DNA of 41,668 nt, taken from assembly GCA_048549915.1 (NCBI GenBank), contig JBLYYE010000002.1, forward strand, positions 1 to 41,668, given 5' to 3'. Shown piece after piece: positions 34,268 through 41,574 of this stretch. A model generated the notes under the pieces. It ran no database searches and was not told where the DNA came from. It was given only the letters and a program-made list of their open reading frames with translations. How positions within the stretch are numbered: position 1 is the first letter of the stretch; every line of letters begins with the position of its first letter. The stretch is from LSUCC0057 sp048549915 (GTDB lineage: Bacteria > Pseudomonadota > Gammaproteobacteria > Pseudomonadales > Porticoccaceae). A program made the translations under genes and the position numbers.

Positions 34268-34660
34268 TTAGAATACGGTGCAGAGAACTTCGCCGCCGAT
34301 ACCGGCTGCGCGCGCTGCGCGATCAGTCATAACGCCTTGACTGGTGGTGACAATAGCCACGCCCAGACCACCGCGAACGGTTGGCAAGCTGCCATGGCCT
34401 TCGTACTGACGCAGGCTTGGCTTGCTTATACGAGTGATCTCGGAGATCACTGGCTTGCCTTCAAAATACTTCAGATCAACGGTCAACTCAGCTTTTGCAT
34501 CACTAGTGACTGAAAAACCGTTGATGTAACCTTCTGACTCAAGTACCCGAGCTACAGCCGCTTTCAGCTTTGAGGCAGGCATGGTCACGGAGACCTTACT
34601 GCGCTGGTGTGCATTGCGGATGCGCGTCAGCATATCGGCGATTGGATCTTGCATGCTCAT
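34268..34660 (-). CDS. rpsH: 30S ribosomal protein S8
   Basis: 130 residues starting MSMQDPIADMLTRIRNAHQR, identical in form to E. coli S8 so the first ATG is kept. The C-terminal GVMTDRAARAAGIGGEVLCTVF carries the RNA-binding region. In E. coli S8 represses the spc operon at the rplX-rplE junction; the gap here between those genes is only 16 bp. Confidence 0.98.
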   Translation of the reverse strand: MSMQDPIADMLTRIRNAHQRSKVSVTMPASKLKAAVARVLESEGYINGFSVTSDAKAELTVDLKYFEGKPVISEITRISKPSLRQYEGHGSLPTVRGGLGVAIVTTSQGVMTDRAARAAGIGGEVLCTVF

Positions 34661-34674
34661 ATCAAATGCTCCTA

Positions 34675-34980
34675 TTACCAGCTTGACTTAACAAGGCCTG
34701 GCACGTCACCACGCATCGCTGCTTCACGCAACTTGATACGGGACAAACCAAATTTACGATAGACCGCGTGTGGGCGACCTGTGATGCGGCAGCGATTCTG
34801 TTGGCGGACCGGGCTAGCATCGCGCGGCAACTTCTGCAGCTTAACCTGTGCATCCCAGCGCTCTTCATCAGAAGTGGCAGGATTTTGAATCAATGCTTTA
34901 AGCTCTGCGCGTTTGGCAGCGAACTTAGCAACTGTCTTAGCGCGCTTCTTTTCGCGCTGAATCATAGAAACTTTAGCCAT
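34675..34980 (-). CDS. rpsN: 30S ribosomal protein S14
   Basis: 101 residues, the long zinc-free form: a single cysteine in NRCRITGRPHAVYRKFGLSR and no CxxC pairs. The ATG at 34980 gives MAKVSMIQREKKRAK, the standard start; a further upstream in-frame start would run into rplE. Ten bp separate it from rplE. Confidence 0.97.
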   Translation of the reverse strand: MAKVSMIQREKKRAKTVAKFAAKRAELKALIQNPATSDEERWDAQVKLQKLPRDASPVRQQNRCRITGRPHAVYRKFGLSRIKLREAAMRGDVPGLVKSSW

Positions 34981-34990
34981 TATCCTAACC

Positions 34991-35530
34991 TCAACCTTTG
35001 AGTGGGAAGTTGAAAGCACGCAACAGGGCACGGCCCTCATCATCGGTGCGAGCGGTCGTGGTGATGGTGATATCCATACCGCGAAGCTTATCGATCTTCT
35101 CGTAGTCGATCTCAGGGAAGATGATCTGCTCGCTGACACCCATTGCAAAGTTGCCACGGCCGTCAAACTGCTTGGGGCTTATGCCACGGAAATCACGTAT
35201 ACGCGGTATGGCGATACCGACTAAGCGCTCGAGGAACTCATACATGCGCTCAGAACGCAGCGTCACTTTAGTACCAATCGGCCAACCCTGACGAATCTTA
35301 AAACCAGCAATTGATTTGCGAGCGTTGTTGATAATCGGCTTTTGGCCGGCGATCAAAGTCAGGTCAGCAACCGCAGCTTCTAGAGCCTTTTTGTCGCCTA
35401 CAGCCTCACCCACACCCATATTTAAGGTGATCTTAGTAATTCGCGGTACTTCCATCACATTGGAGAGACCTAACTCTTCCTTCAGCTTGGGAGCAATTTC
35501 GCTTTTGTAAACTTCTTTTAGCCTTGCCAT
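34991..35530 (-). CDS. rplE: 50S ribosomal protein L5
   Basis: 179 residues. Binds 5S rRNA and contacts the P-site tRNA from the central protuberance. Signature NVMEVPRITKITLNMGVGEA near 24-43 (shown in full here as 20 residues), and the closing ITTTARTDDEGRALLRAFNFPL is intact. Confidence 0.98.
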   Translation of the reverse strand: MARLKEVYKSEIAPKLKEELGLSNVMEVPRITKITLNMGVGEAVGDKKALEAAVADLTLIAGQKPIINNARKSIAGFKIRQGWPIGTKVTLRSERMYEFLERLVGIAIPRIRDFRGISPKQFDGRGNFAMGVSEQIIFPEIDYEKIDKLRGMDITITTTARTDDEGRALLRAFNFPLKG

Positions 35531-35546
35531 CTCAATACCCTGCTAC

Positions 35547-35867
35547 TTAGGCGTCTACGGCTTCGCCGCTGGACTTAAATACTCGAACCTTACTATCGCC
35601 TTCTTGTTTGAAGCCGACACGGTCCGCCTTGTTGGTCGCGCTGTTGAAGATCGCCACGTTGGAAACGTGGATAGATGACTCTTTCTCAACGATACCGCCA
35701 GCTACGCCGAGCTGAGGGTTGGGCTTCTGATGCTTTTTAATGATCTGCACACCAGAGACCAGCAAACGGTCATTCTCAAGGATTTTCAAAACCTTGCCGC
35801 GCTTGCCCTTATCTTTACCGGCGATAACGATAACTTCGTCGTCACGCTTAATTTTACTCATAGCCAT
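35547..35867 (-). CDS. rplX: 50S ribosomal protein L24
   Basis: 106 residues; the KOW motif at the N-terminus reads EVIVIAGKDKGKRGKVLKI. An early assembly-initiating protein of the 50S. Two in-frame ATGs (35867 and 35861) are possible; GGAGG lies about 8 bp before the first, which is kept. Its sequence is followed after 16 bp by rplE. Confidence 0.97.
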   Translation of the reverse strand: MAMSKIKRDDEVIVIAGKDKGKRGKVLKILENDRLLVSGVQIIKKHQKPNPQLGVAGGIVEKESSIHVSNVAIFNSATNKADRVGFKQEGDSKVRVFKSSGEAVDA

Positions 35868-35883
35868 AATCTGTTCCTCCCGC

Positions 35884-36252
35884 TTACAGTACTTCTGGCG
35901 CTAGCGAAATAATTCGCATGAAGCGCTCAGTACGCAGTTCACGAGTTACTGGGCCAAAAATACGGGTGCCAATCGGCGCCAAGTTAGTGTTAAGCAGCAC
36001 AGCTGCATTGTCATCAAATTTGATCAGGCTGCCGTCGGGGCGACGCAAACCCTTGCGAGTGCGCACTACAACTGCGTTCATAACCTGGCCTTTTTTGACC
36101 TTGCCGCGCGGAATAGCCTCTTTGACTGTGACCTTGATCACGTCGCCAACTCGGGCGTAACGGCGGTGTGAACCACCGAGAACTTTGATACACATAACAC
36201 GTCGTGCACCACTGTTGTCGGCAACATCCAAATAACTTTCAGTTTGAATCAT
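35884..36252 (-). CDS. rplN: 50S ribosomal protein L14
   Basis: 122 residues starting MIQTESYLDVADNSGARRVM, one of the most conserved r-protein starts. Lies at the subunit interface (bridges with h14). In many gammaproteobacteria rplN opens the spc transcript; here a small hairpin fills the 30 bp before it. Confidence 0.98.
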   Translation of the reverse strand: MIQTESYLDVADNSGARRVMCIKVLGGSHRRYARVGDVIKVTVKEAIPRGKVKKGQVMNAVVVRTRKGLRRPDGSLIKFDDNAAVLLNTNLAPIGTRIFGPVTRELRTERFMRIISLAPEVL

Positions 36253-36266
36253 TTCTTCTCTCCGGC

Positions 36267-36282
36267 TTTGCGCGTACGCAAA
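36267..36282 (-). promoter_or_regulatory. Small hairpin at the S10/spc junction
   Basis: In the mRNA, TTTGCG-TACG-CGCAAA forms a perfect 6-bp stem with a four-base loop, starting directly after the rpsQ stop and ending 14 bp before the rplN start. No U-run follows, so termination is unlikely; RNA processing or partial attenuation between S10 and spc genes is possible. Confidence 0.42.
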
Positions 36283-36549
36283 TTATTCCGCTACAGCGCG
36301 CTCGACCACATCGACCAAACGCCAGGCTTTATGGCGCGATACTGGGGCACACTCAGAAATCGTTACTACGTCGCCCATGCGCGCATCGTTATTCTCATCG
36401 TGCGCTTTAATTTTGGTCGACTTAGTCATGAACTTACCGTACACCGGGTGCTTAACACGACGCTCAATCAGTACAGTGACTGTCTTATCCATTTTATCGC
36501 TGACAATAGTGCCAGAGAGTGTACGCGCTACTTTTGCTGCTTCGCTCAT
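36283..36549 (-). CDS. rpsQ: 30S ribosomal protein S17
   Basis: 88 residues; an OB-fold 16S-binding protein. The core LSGTIVSDKMDKTVTVLIER and VKHPVYGKFMTKSTKIKAHDE is canonical. It begins 2 bp after rpmC and is the last S10-operon gene. Confidence 0.97.
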   Translation of the reverse strand: MSEAAKVARTLSGTIVSDKMDKTVTVLIERRVKHPVYGKFMTKSTKIKAHDENNDARMGDVVTISECAPVSRHKAWRLVDVVERAVAE

Positions 36550-36551
36550 GG

Positions 36552-36743
36552 TTATTCACCTGCCTTCTGGTTGAGCACGGTTTTGATGCGCGCAATATTG
36601 CGACGAACCTGCTTCACCGTGTGGGTCTCGTTCAACTGGCCAGTCGCCAACTGCATGCGCTGCTTGAATTGCTTCTCAAGCTCACCATTCAGTGCGGCTT
36701 GCAACTCTTCTCGCGACTTATCACGTAATTCGCTTGCTTTCAT
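36552..36743 (-). CDS. rpmC: 50S ribosomal protein L29
   Basis: 63 residues, an all-helical hairpin: MKASELRDKSREELQAAL, then FKQRMQLATGQLNETHTVKQ and RRNIARIKTVL. Located beside L23 at the tunnel exit, part of the docking area for trigger factor and SRP. It starts one base after the rplP stop. Confidence 0.96.
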   Translation of the reverse strand: MKASELRDKSREELQAALNGELEKQFKQRMQLATGQLNETHTVKQVRRNIARIKTVLNQKAGE

Positions 36744-36744
36744 C

Positions 36745-37158
36745 TTACATCACCGTCCGTTTTACGAAGGTGGTCGCAATCGGCAGCTTAGCTGCAGCAA
36801 GAGCAAATGCTTCACGCGCAAGCTCTTCAGAGACACCTTCCATTTCATAGAGCACCTTGCCGGGGCGGATCTGTGCCACCCAGTACTCAACATTACCTTT
36901 ACCTTTACCCATACGAACTTCGAGAGGCTTCTGGGTGATTGGCTTGTCAGGAAAAACCCGAATCCAAATCTTACCGCCACGTTTAATGTGACGGGTCATC
37001 GCGCGACGCGCCGCCTCAATTTGACGAGCGGTCAGACGGCCACGGCCAGAAGCTTTCAGGCCAAATTCGCCAAAGCTTACCTTGCTACCGCGATGCGCCA
37101 AGCCACGATTGCGACCTGTGTGCATTTTGCGGAATTTTGTACGTTTCGGTTGCAGCAT
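36745..37158 (-). CDS. rplP: 50S ribosomal protein L16
   Basis: 137 residues. MLQPKRTKFRKMHTGRNRG and KPLEVRMGKGKGNVEYWVA are diagnostic; the Arg in the latter block corresponds to the residue hydroxylated by the RoxA/YcfD oxygenase in E. coli. It lies near the A-site tRNA elbow. It follows rpsC by 19 bp. Confidence 0.98.
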   Translation of the reverse strand: MLQPKRTKFRKMHTGRNRGLAHRGSKVSFGEFGLKASGRGRLTARQIEAARRAMTRHIKRGGKIWIRVFPDKPITQKPLEVRMGKGKGNVEYWVAQIRPGKVLYEMEGVSEELAREAFALAAAKLPIATTFVKRTVM

Positions 37159-37177
37159 CTCGCTTTACCCTTATCGC

Positions 37178-37843
37178 TTACTTCTTGCCTTTGGCGGGCT
37201 GCAAAGCCTCCTCGCCACCGAGAACTTCACCTTTGAAGATCCACACTTTCACGCCGATGATGCCGTAAGTGGTGTTACCCTCTGCATGCGCGTAATCAAT
37301 ATTGGCGCGCAGTGTATGCAGAGGCACGCGACCTTCGCGATACCATTCAGTTCGTGCAATCTCAGCGCCACCTAAACGGCCACTGACTTGTATTTTGATA
37401 CCCAAGGCACCGTTGCGCATTGCGTTTTGTACCGTGCGCTTCATCGCGCGACGGAACATAACTCGACGCTCCAACTGCTGTGCAACATTTTGCGCTACCA
37501 AAGTAGCATCGAGATCGGGCTTGCGGATCTCTTCAATGTTAATGTGCACAGGGCAACCCATCTGAGCGGAAATCTCATTGCGAAGCGCCTCAACATCTTC
37601 ACCTTTTTTGCCGATGACAATGCCAGGGCGTGCGGTGTGGATGGTGATGCGAGCACTATCAGATGGACGCTCGATTTCTACACGGCTAACTGAGGCAGCG
37701 GCCAGCTTCTTCTGAATGAATGCTCTAACCGACAAATCCTGATTGAGCTTATCAGCGTAGTCGCGGTTACCGGCATACCAAGTTGAGGTGTGCTTAGTAA
37801 CAATACCCAGACGTATGCCTGTTGGATGTACTTTTTGACCCAT
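37178..37843 (-). CDS. rpsC: 30S ribosomal protein S3
   Basis: 221 residues. Start MGQKVHPTGIRLGIVTKHTS. The type II KH domain holds the G-x-x-G loop IVIGKKGEDVEALR (about 74-87), and the C-terminal domain includes GRLGGAEIARTEWYREGRVP. S3 lines the mRNA entry channel. The length is slightly shorter than E. coli's (233). Confidence 0.98.
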   Translation of the reverse strand: MGQKVHPTGIRLGIVTKHTSTWYAGNRDYADKLNQDLSVRAFIQKKLAAASVSRVEIERPSDSARITIHTARPGIVIGKKGEDVEALRNEISAQMGCPVHINIEEIRKPDLDATLVAQNVAQQLERRVMFRRAMKRTVQNAMRNGALGIKIQVSGRLGGAEIARTEWYREGRVPLHTLRANIDYAHAEGNTTYGIIGVKVWIFKGEVLGGEEALQPAKGKK

Positions 37844-37864
37844 GGATGGTCTCCCGAACCTAGA

Positions 37865-38197
37865 TTACTTCTCAGCCACTTTCACAGTAATGTGACAAGT
37901 GCGTTTAGAGATACGATCAGCGCGGCCTTTGGCGCGCGGCTTGATCCGCTTCATAGTCAAACCTTCATCAACGAAGATTGTTGACACTTTCAACTCATCG
38001 ACATCTGCACCGTCATTGTGCTCTGCATTAGCAATAGCCGACTCGAGGACTTTTTTGATAATGTCCGCGCCTTTTTTACCGCTAAACTGCAGAATATCGA
38101 GCGCTTGCTCAACGTCTTTGCCACGAACCATATCGGCGACCAGACGGGCTTTTTGCGCCGATAAACGGGCACCGCGTAATTTTGCTGCTACTTCCAC
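37865..38197 (-). CDS. rplV: 50S ribosomal protein L22
   Basis: 110 residues when started at the GTG at 38197, which gives the canonical MEVAAKLRGARLSAQKARLV. GAGGAAG lies about 6 bp before this GTG. A longer reading from an ATG at 38305 would run 36 residues into rpsS and is rejected. The beta-hairpin near residues 80-100 (MKRIKPRAKGRADRI) lines the peptide exit tunnel, where macrolide-resistance changes occur in other species. Confidence 0.96.
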   Translation of the reverse strand: MEVAAKLRGARLSAQKARLVADMVRGKDVEQALDILQFSGKKGADIIKKVLESAIANAEHNDGADVDELKVSTIFVDEGLTMKRIKPRAKGRADRISKRTCHITVKVAEK

Positions 38198-38228
38198 CGT
38201 TGCTTCCTCTCTCAGTCTGCGCCGCGCG

Positions 38229-38504
38229 TTAGCGCTTAGCTTTCTTGTCGACGATGTGACCTTTATAGGTACGCGTCGGAGCAAATTCACCCAGCTTGTG
38301 ACCAACCATTTCTTCGTTGATCACTACTGGAACATGCTGGCGGCCGTTGTGTACTGCGATCGTCAACCCGACCATATCGGGAAGAATCATCGAGCGACGC
38401 GACCAGGTCTTAATCGGCCGGCGGTCATTGGCTGCAGCGGCGGCTTCAACCTTTTTGACCAAGTGCAGGTCAACAAAGGGTCCTTTTTTAAGAGAGCGTG
38501 GCAC
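38229..38504 (-). CDS. rpsS: 30S ribosomal protein S19
   Basis: 91 residues: PRSLKKGPFVDLHLVKKV at the start and GHKLGEFAPTRTYKGH near the end. Head protein paired with S13. The start codon is GTG (38504) with GAGGAT upstream. Gap of 36 bp to rplB. Confidence 0.97.
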   Translation of the reverse strand: MPRSLKKGPFVDLHLVKKVEAAAAANDRRPIKTWSRRSMILPDMVGLTIAVHNGRQHVPVVINEEMVGHKLGEFAPTRTYKGHIVDKKAKR

Positions 38505-38540
38505 AGTTGCTATCCTCGTAAATCGTTATTGAACTGTCGC

Positions 38541-39365
38541 TTACTTAGTGCGACGACGAACGATATATTGATTAGTGCGCTTATTTTTGCGCGTTTTGTA
38601 GCCCTTGGTAGGCATACCCCATGGTGACACTGGGTGACGACCACCTGAAGTGCGACCCTCACCACCACCGTGTGGGTGATCGACCGGGTTCATCGCCACA
38701 CCGCGAACGGTAGGACGAACACCACGCCAGCGCTTAGCACCAGCCTTACCCAGCGAGCGCAAACTGTGCTCACTGTTAGAAACTTCACCCAAAGTGGCGC
38801 GACAATCGACTGGCACCTTGCGCATCTCACCGCTGCGCAAACGAATAGTGGCATAAGCACCTTCGCGAGCAACCAGCTGTACGGCCGCAGCTGCACTGCG
38901 AGCAAGCTGGGCACCCTTGCCGGGCTTCATCTCAACACAGTGAACCACCGAACCGACTGGGATAGCGCGCAACGGCAAAGTATTGCCGACCTTGATAGGC
39001 GCATCGCTACCGCTTTGAATCTGATCGCCAGCCTTCATACCCTTGGCAGCGATGATGTAGCGACGCTCACCGTCCGCGTAGCAGACAAGTGCAATATTCG
39101 CACTGCGGTTGGGATCGTATTCAAGACGCTCAACCTTGGCTGGAATGCCATCTTTATTGCGCTTGAAGTCGATAATACGGTAGTGCTGCTTGTGACCACC
39201 ACCCACGTGACGCGTGGTAATTCGGCCGGCATTGTTGCGGCCGCCATTGCGCTTTTTAGGCGCAAGTAGTGGCGCATAGGGAGCACCCTTATGCAGGTCC
39301 GGATTGACGACGCTGACAACAAAGCGGCGACCGGGCGAGGTTGGTTTTCTCTTAACTACTGGCAT
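38541..39365 (-). CDS. rplB: 50S ribosomal protein L2
   Basis: 274 residues, a large primary 23S binder close to the peptidyl-transferase centre. The near-catalytic loop with the conserved His reads NPVDHPHGGGEGRTSGG, and the basic tail KTRKNKRTNQYIVRRRTK is intact. It begins 11 bp after rplW. Confidence 0.99.
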   Translation of the reverse strand: MPVVKRKPTSPGRRFVVSVVNPDLHKGAPYAPLLAPKKRNGGRNNAGRITTRHVGGGHKQHYRIIDFKRNKDGIPAKVERLEYDPNRSANIALVCYADGERRYIIAAKGMKAGDQIQSGSDAPIKVGNTLPLRAIPVGSVVHCVEMKPGKGAQLARSAAAAVQLVAREGAYATIRLRSGEMRKVPVDCRATLGEVSNSEHSLRSLGKAGAKRWRGVRPTVRGVAMNPVDHPHGGGEGRTSGGRHPVSPWGMPTKGYKTRKNKRTNQYIVRRRTK

Positions 39366-39376
39366 GTTCTTATCCC

Positions 39377-39673
39377 TTACTCGGCGACCGCGAAGTCGAT
39401 CTCTTGACCGTCTGCGAGGCGTACATAAGCTTTTCTCCAGTCACTGCGGCGGCCTAAACCTGTGCGAGTGCGGCGCGTCTTGCCTTTTACGTTGGCAACG
39501 CGGACATCTTCAACCTGAACACTAAAGAGCTGCTCTACAGCTTTTTTGATTTCCAGCTTGGTTGCATCCGTCGAAACTTTAAAAACGATTTGGTTGCCAG
39601 CTTGCGAAGCCATTGCCGCTTTTTCGGTAATGTGCGGAGCTAGCAGCACTTTGAAGACTCTCTCCTGATTCAT
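39377..39673 (-). CDS. rplW: 50S ribosomal protein L23
   Basis: 98 residues. A tunnel-exit protein and the main docking site for trigger factor and SRP. VLLAPHITEKAAMASQAGN contains the early conserved Glu contact; KGKTRRTRTGLGRRSDWRKA is the C-terminal loop. Overlaps the rplD stop by 4 bp (ATGA). Confidence 0.97.
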   Translation of the reverse strand: MNQERVFKVLLAPHITEKAAMASQAGNQIVFKVSTDATKLEIKKAVEQLFSVQVEDVRVANVKGKTRRTRTGLGRRSDWRKAYVRLADGQEIDFAVAE

Positions 39674-40278
39674 GCCAGGATCTCCTCAAGCTTTTTAAGG
39701 GCGGCCACAGTGACCACTACCTTGTCGAAATTGATAAGACTGACAGGATCCACGGCGGCAGCATCGCGAACATCTACTTTGTAGAGGTTGCGAGAAGCCA
39801 GATAGAGGTTCTCTGACACATCTTCGGTAACAATCAGCGCCTCAGTCATACCCAACTCGGCGAGTTTGGCAATCAGAGCACGGGTTTTAGGCGCTTCTAA
39901 ATCAAAGCTTTCAACCACGATCAAACGCTCTTGTCGAGCCAGCTCAGAAACGATTGACTGCATGCCTGCGCGATACATTTTTTTATTCAGCTTTTGGCTG
40001 TGATCCTGTGGACGAGCAGCGAATGTCGTACCGCCTCCACGCCAAATTGGGCTGCGAATAGTACCTGCGCGCGCGCGACCTGTACCCTTTTGACGGAAGG
40101 GCTTCTTGCCACCACCAGAGACATCGCTGCGAGTTTTCTGCGCGCGAGTCCCCTGGCGGGCACCTGCCAAATAGGCAGTTACCATTTGGTGAACTAGATC
40201 TTGGTTGTATTCGCGACCAAATGCGACGTCAGATACCTGAACAGTACCGCCTTTGCCTGTAGCAATATTAAGTTCCAT
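39670..40278 (-). CDS. rplD: 50S ribosomal protein L4
   Basis: 202 residues. The long loop that narrows the exit tunnel spans about residues 45-95 (KTRSDVSGGGKKPFRQKGTG, RAGTIRSPIWRGGGTTF). In E. coli L4 also binds the S10 leader to attenuate the operon; the leader here is too short for that design (see findings). The protein's C-terminal helical part is complete. Confidence 0.98.
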   Translation of the reverse strand: MELNIATGKGGTVQVSDVAFGREYNQDLVHQMVTAYLAGARQGTRAQKTRSDVSGGGKKPFRQKGTGRARAGTIRSPIWRGGGTTFAARPQDHSQKLNKKMYRAGMQSIVSELARQERLIVVESFDLEAPKTRALIAKLAELGMTEALIVTEDVSENLYLASRNLYKVDVRDAAAVDPVSLINFDKVVVTVAALKKLEEILA

Positions 40279-40289
40279 GGACGCTCCCC

Positions 40290-40925
40290 TTATGCTTTAA
40301 CTGCGGGGCTGACAACTACATCACCGCCTGGAGCACCTGGTACGGCACCCTTGATCAGCAGCAAGTTGCGTTCAGCATCTACGCGGACAATTTCAAGATT
40401 TTGCGTGGTCACCTGCTCGGCACCCATATGCCCTGCCATCTTCTTACCTTTGAAGACGCGGCCTGGCGTTTGGTTTTGACCGATTGAACCGGGAGCACGG
40501 TGAGAGAGCGAGTTACCGTGAGTAGCGTCTTGCATGGCAAAGTTCCAGCGCTTGACGCCACCTTGGAAACCTTTACCTTTAGACGTACCAGTAACATCTA
40601 CTTTTTGACCAGCCTCGAAGCGCTCAACAGTCAACGCAGAACCCACTTCGAAAGCATCGTCGACGCCATCTGTGCGGAATTCCCATAGACCACGCCCCGC
40701 CTCGACGCCGGCTTTGGCGTAATGGCCCGCCTGCGCTTTAGCAACACGTGAAGCTTTGCGAGAACCCGTAGTGACTTGAATAGCTGAATAGCCGTCACTG
40801 TCGGAAGATTTAACCTGAGTGATACGGTTGGGCTCAGCCTCAACCACAGTCACCGGGATAGATACACCCTCGTCGGTAAAGACGCGGGTCATGCCACATT
40901 TGCGGCCGACGATACCTATACTCAT
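40290..40925 (-). CDS. rplC: 50S ribosomal protein L3
   Basis: 211 residues starting SIGIVGRKCGMTRVFTDEG. The loop reaching the peptidyl-transferase centre reads APGSIGQNQTPGRVFKGKK; its Gln matches the PrmB methylation site of E. coli L3. The SD AAGAGG stands 8 bp before the ATG, next to a possible RNA stem in the unusually long 124-bp gap after rpsJ. Confidence 0.98.
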   Translation of the reverse strand: MSIGIVGRKCGMTRVFTDEGVSIPVTVVEAEPNRITQVKSSDSDGYSAIQVTTGSRKASRVAKAQAGHYAKAGVEAGRGLWEFRTDGVDDAFEVGSALTVERFEAGQKVDVTGTSKGKGFQGGVKRWNFAMQDATHGNSLSHRAPGSIGQNQTPGRVFKGKKMAGHMGAEQVTTQNLEIVRVDAERNLLLIKGAVPGAPGGDVVVSPAVKA

Positions 40926-40933
40926 TTTCGTAA

Positions 40934-40992
40934 CCTCTTAAGTGTACGGGGCTATTACCCGCTACGGCCGCCCATTTCAGAGCATTACACTT
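40934..40992 (-). promoter_or_regulatory. Folded RNA segment before rplC, next to its SD
   Basis: In the transcript AAGTGTA (40992-40986) is perfectly complementary to TACACTT (40946-40940). They enclose an inner stem-loop (CGGG-TAATAGC-CCCG). The 3' arm ends directly at the rplC SD AAGAGG (40939-40934). The arrangement could regulate rplC translation or mark RNA processing; it is not a known element to me. Confidence 0.42.
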
Positions 40993-41019
40993 CGGTAAAT
41001 GACAATATTTGTGTTACTT

Positions 41020-41039
41020 GTGCCACCTAAGCGGCGCAC
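41020..41039 (-). repeat. Hairpin just after rpsJ
   Basis: GTGC-G-CC / GG-TG-GCAC on the transcript, a short imperfect stem 10 bp after the rpsJ stop, with no U-run after it. It is likely a minor structure in the rpsJ-rplC gap. Confidence 0.28.
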
Positions 41040-41049
41040 TGCCAGCAGA

Positions 41050-41361
41050 TCAGCCTAAGCTGATTTGAACCTCTACACCGGCAGCCAGGTTCAATTTCAT
41101 CAATGCATCCACTGTTTTTTCAGTCGGCTCAACAATATCGAGCATACGTTTGTGGGTGCGAATCTCATACTGATCACGCGCATCTTTATTGACGTGCGGC
41201 GAAATCAAAATGGTGAACTTCTCTTTGCGCGTGGGCAAAGGTATTGGGCCGCGAATCTGGGCGCCAGTACGCTTCGCGGTCTCGACGATTTCTTGGGTCG
41301 AGGTATCGATCAACTTGTGATCAAACGCTTTCAAGCGAATCCTAATGCGTTGGTTTTGCAT
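41050..41361 (-). CDS. rpsJ: 30S ribosomal protein S10 (NusE)
   Basis: 103 residues beginning MQNQRIRIRLKAFDHKLID. S10 is a head protein and, as NusE, binds NusB and NusG to link ribosomes and antitermination with RNA polymerase. The exposed loop GPIPLPTRKEKFTILISPHV is intact. It opens the S10 operon, about 62 nt after a near-consensus promoter. Confidence 0.99.
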   Translation of the reverse strand: MQNQRIRIRLKAFDHKLIDTSTQEIVETAKRTGAQIRGPIPLPTRKEKFTILISPHVNKDARDQYEIRTHKRMLDIVEPTEKTVDALMKLNLAAGVEVQISLG

Positions 41362-41429
41362 GGAATCGAGACTCCGTTAATACTTTATTCACTCAGGGTC
41401 AGACCAGCAGCCCCAAAAAAGGAGCGCGA

Positions 41430-41458
41430 ATTCTAGAGCCGAGCAGGTGAACTGTCAA
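41430..41458 (-). promoter_or_regulatory. S10 operon promoter
   Basis: Minus strand TTGACA (41458-41453), exactly 17 bp, TAGAAT (41435-41430). This is the best sigma-70 match in the window and lies 69 bp upstream of rpsJ. Expected start near 41423 gives a leader of only about 62 nt. An imperfect inverted repeat (41452-41477, 7 of 9 pairs) overlaps the -35. Confidence 0.85.
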
Positions 41459-41489
41459 GCACTATAACGCCTGACAACAAATAAATTTC

Positions 41490-41534
41490 TTTTGCCCTCC
41501 TAATCAGTATAAATTTTTAGATTAGGGGGCAAAA
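41490..41534 (-). repeat. Long inverted repeat between tuf terminator and S10 promoter
   Basis: TTTTGCCC-T-CCTAATC (41490-41505) pairs with GATTAGGGGGCAAAA (41520-41534): 15 base pairs with one bulged T and a 14-nt A/T-rich loop. The arm at 41531-41534 shares bases with the U-run of the tuf terminator, so the two RNA structures compete or stack in series. Confidence 0.7.
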
Positions 41535-41557
41535 AAGGGGCCCCAAGGAGCCCCTTT
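41531..41557 (-). terminator. Rho-independent terminator of tuf
   Basis: On the minus strand AAAGGGGC, an 8-nt loop, GCCCCTTT and a run of six Ts, 18 bp after the tuf stop. It separates the tuf/str transcript from the S10 operon. Confidence 0.85.
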
Positions 41558-41574
41558 ATTCATAAACTTGCAGC

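Noticed and set aside
36244..37236. A 330-codon open frame on the plus strand across rpsQ, rpmC, rplP and part of rpsC
   Set aside because: It is antisense to four certain ribosomal protein genes, has no SD and codes for no recognisable protein; codon bias of the true genes keeps the frame open.
37865..38305. A longer L22 reading with 36 extra N-terminal residues
   Set aside because: It would overlap rpsS by 77 bp; the GTG at 38197 has a good SD and gives the canonical L22 N-terminus.
37899..38627. A 242-codon plus-strand frame across rplV and rpsS
   Set aside because: Antisense shadow of certain genes, composition unlike a real protein.
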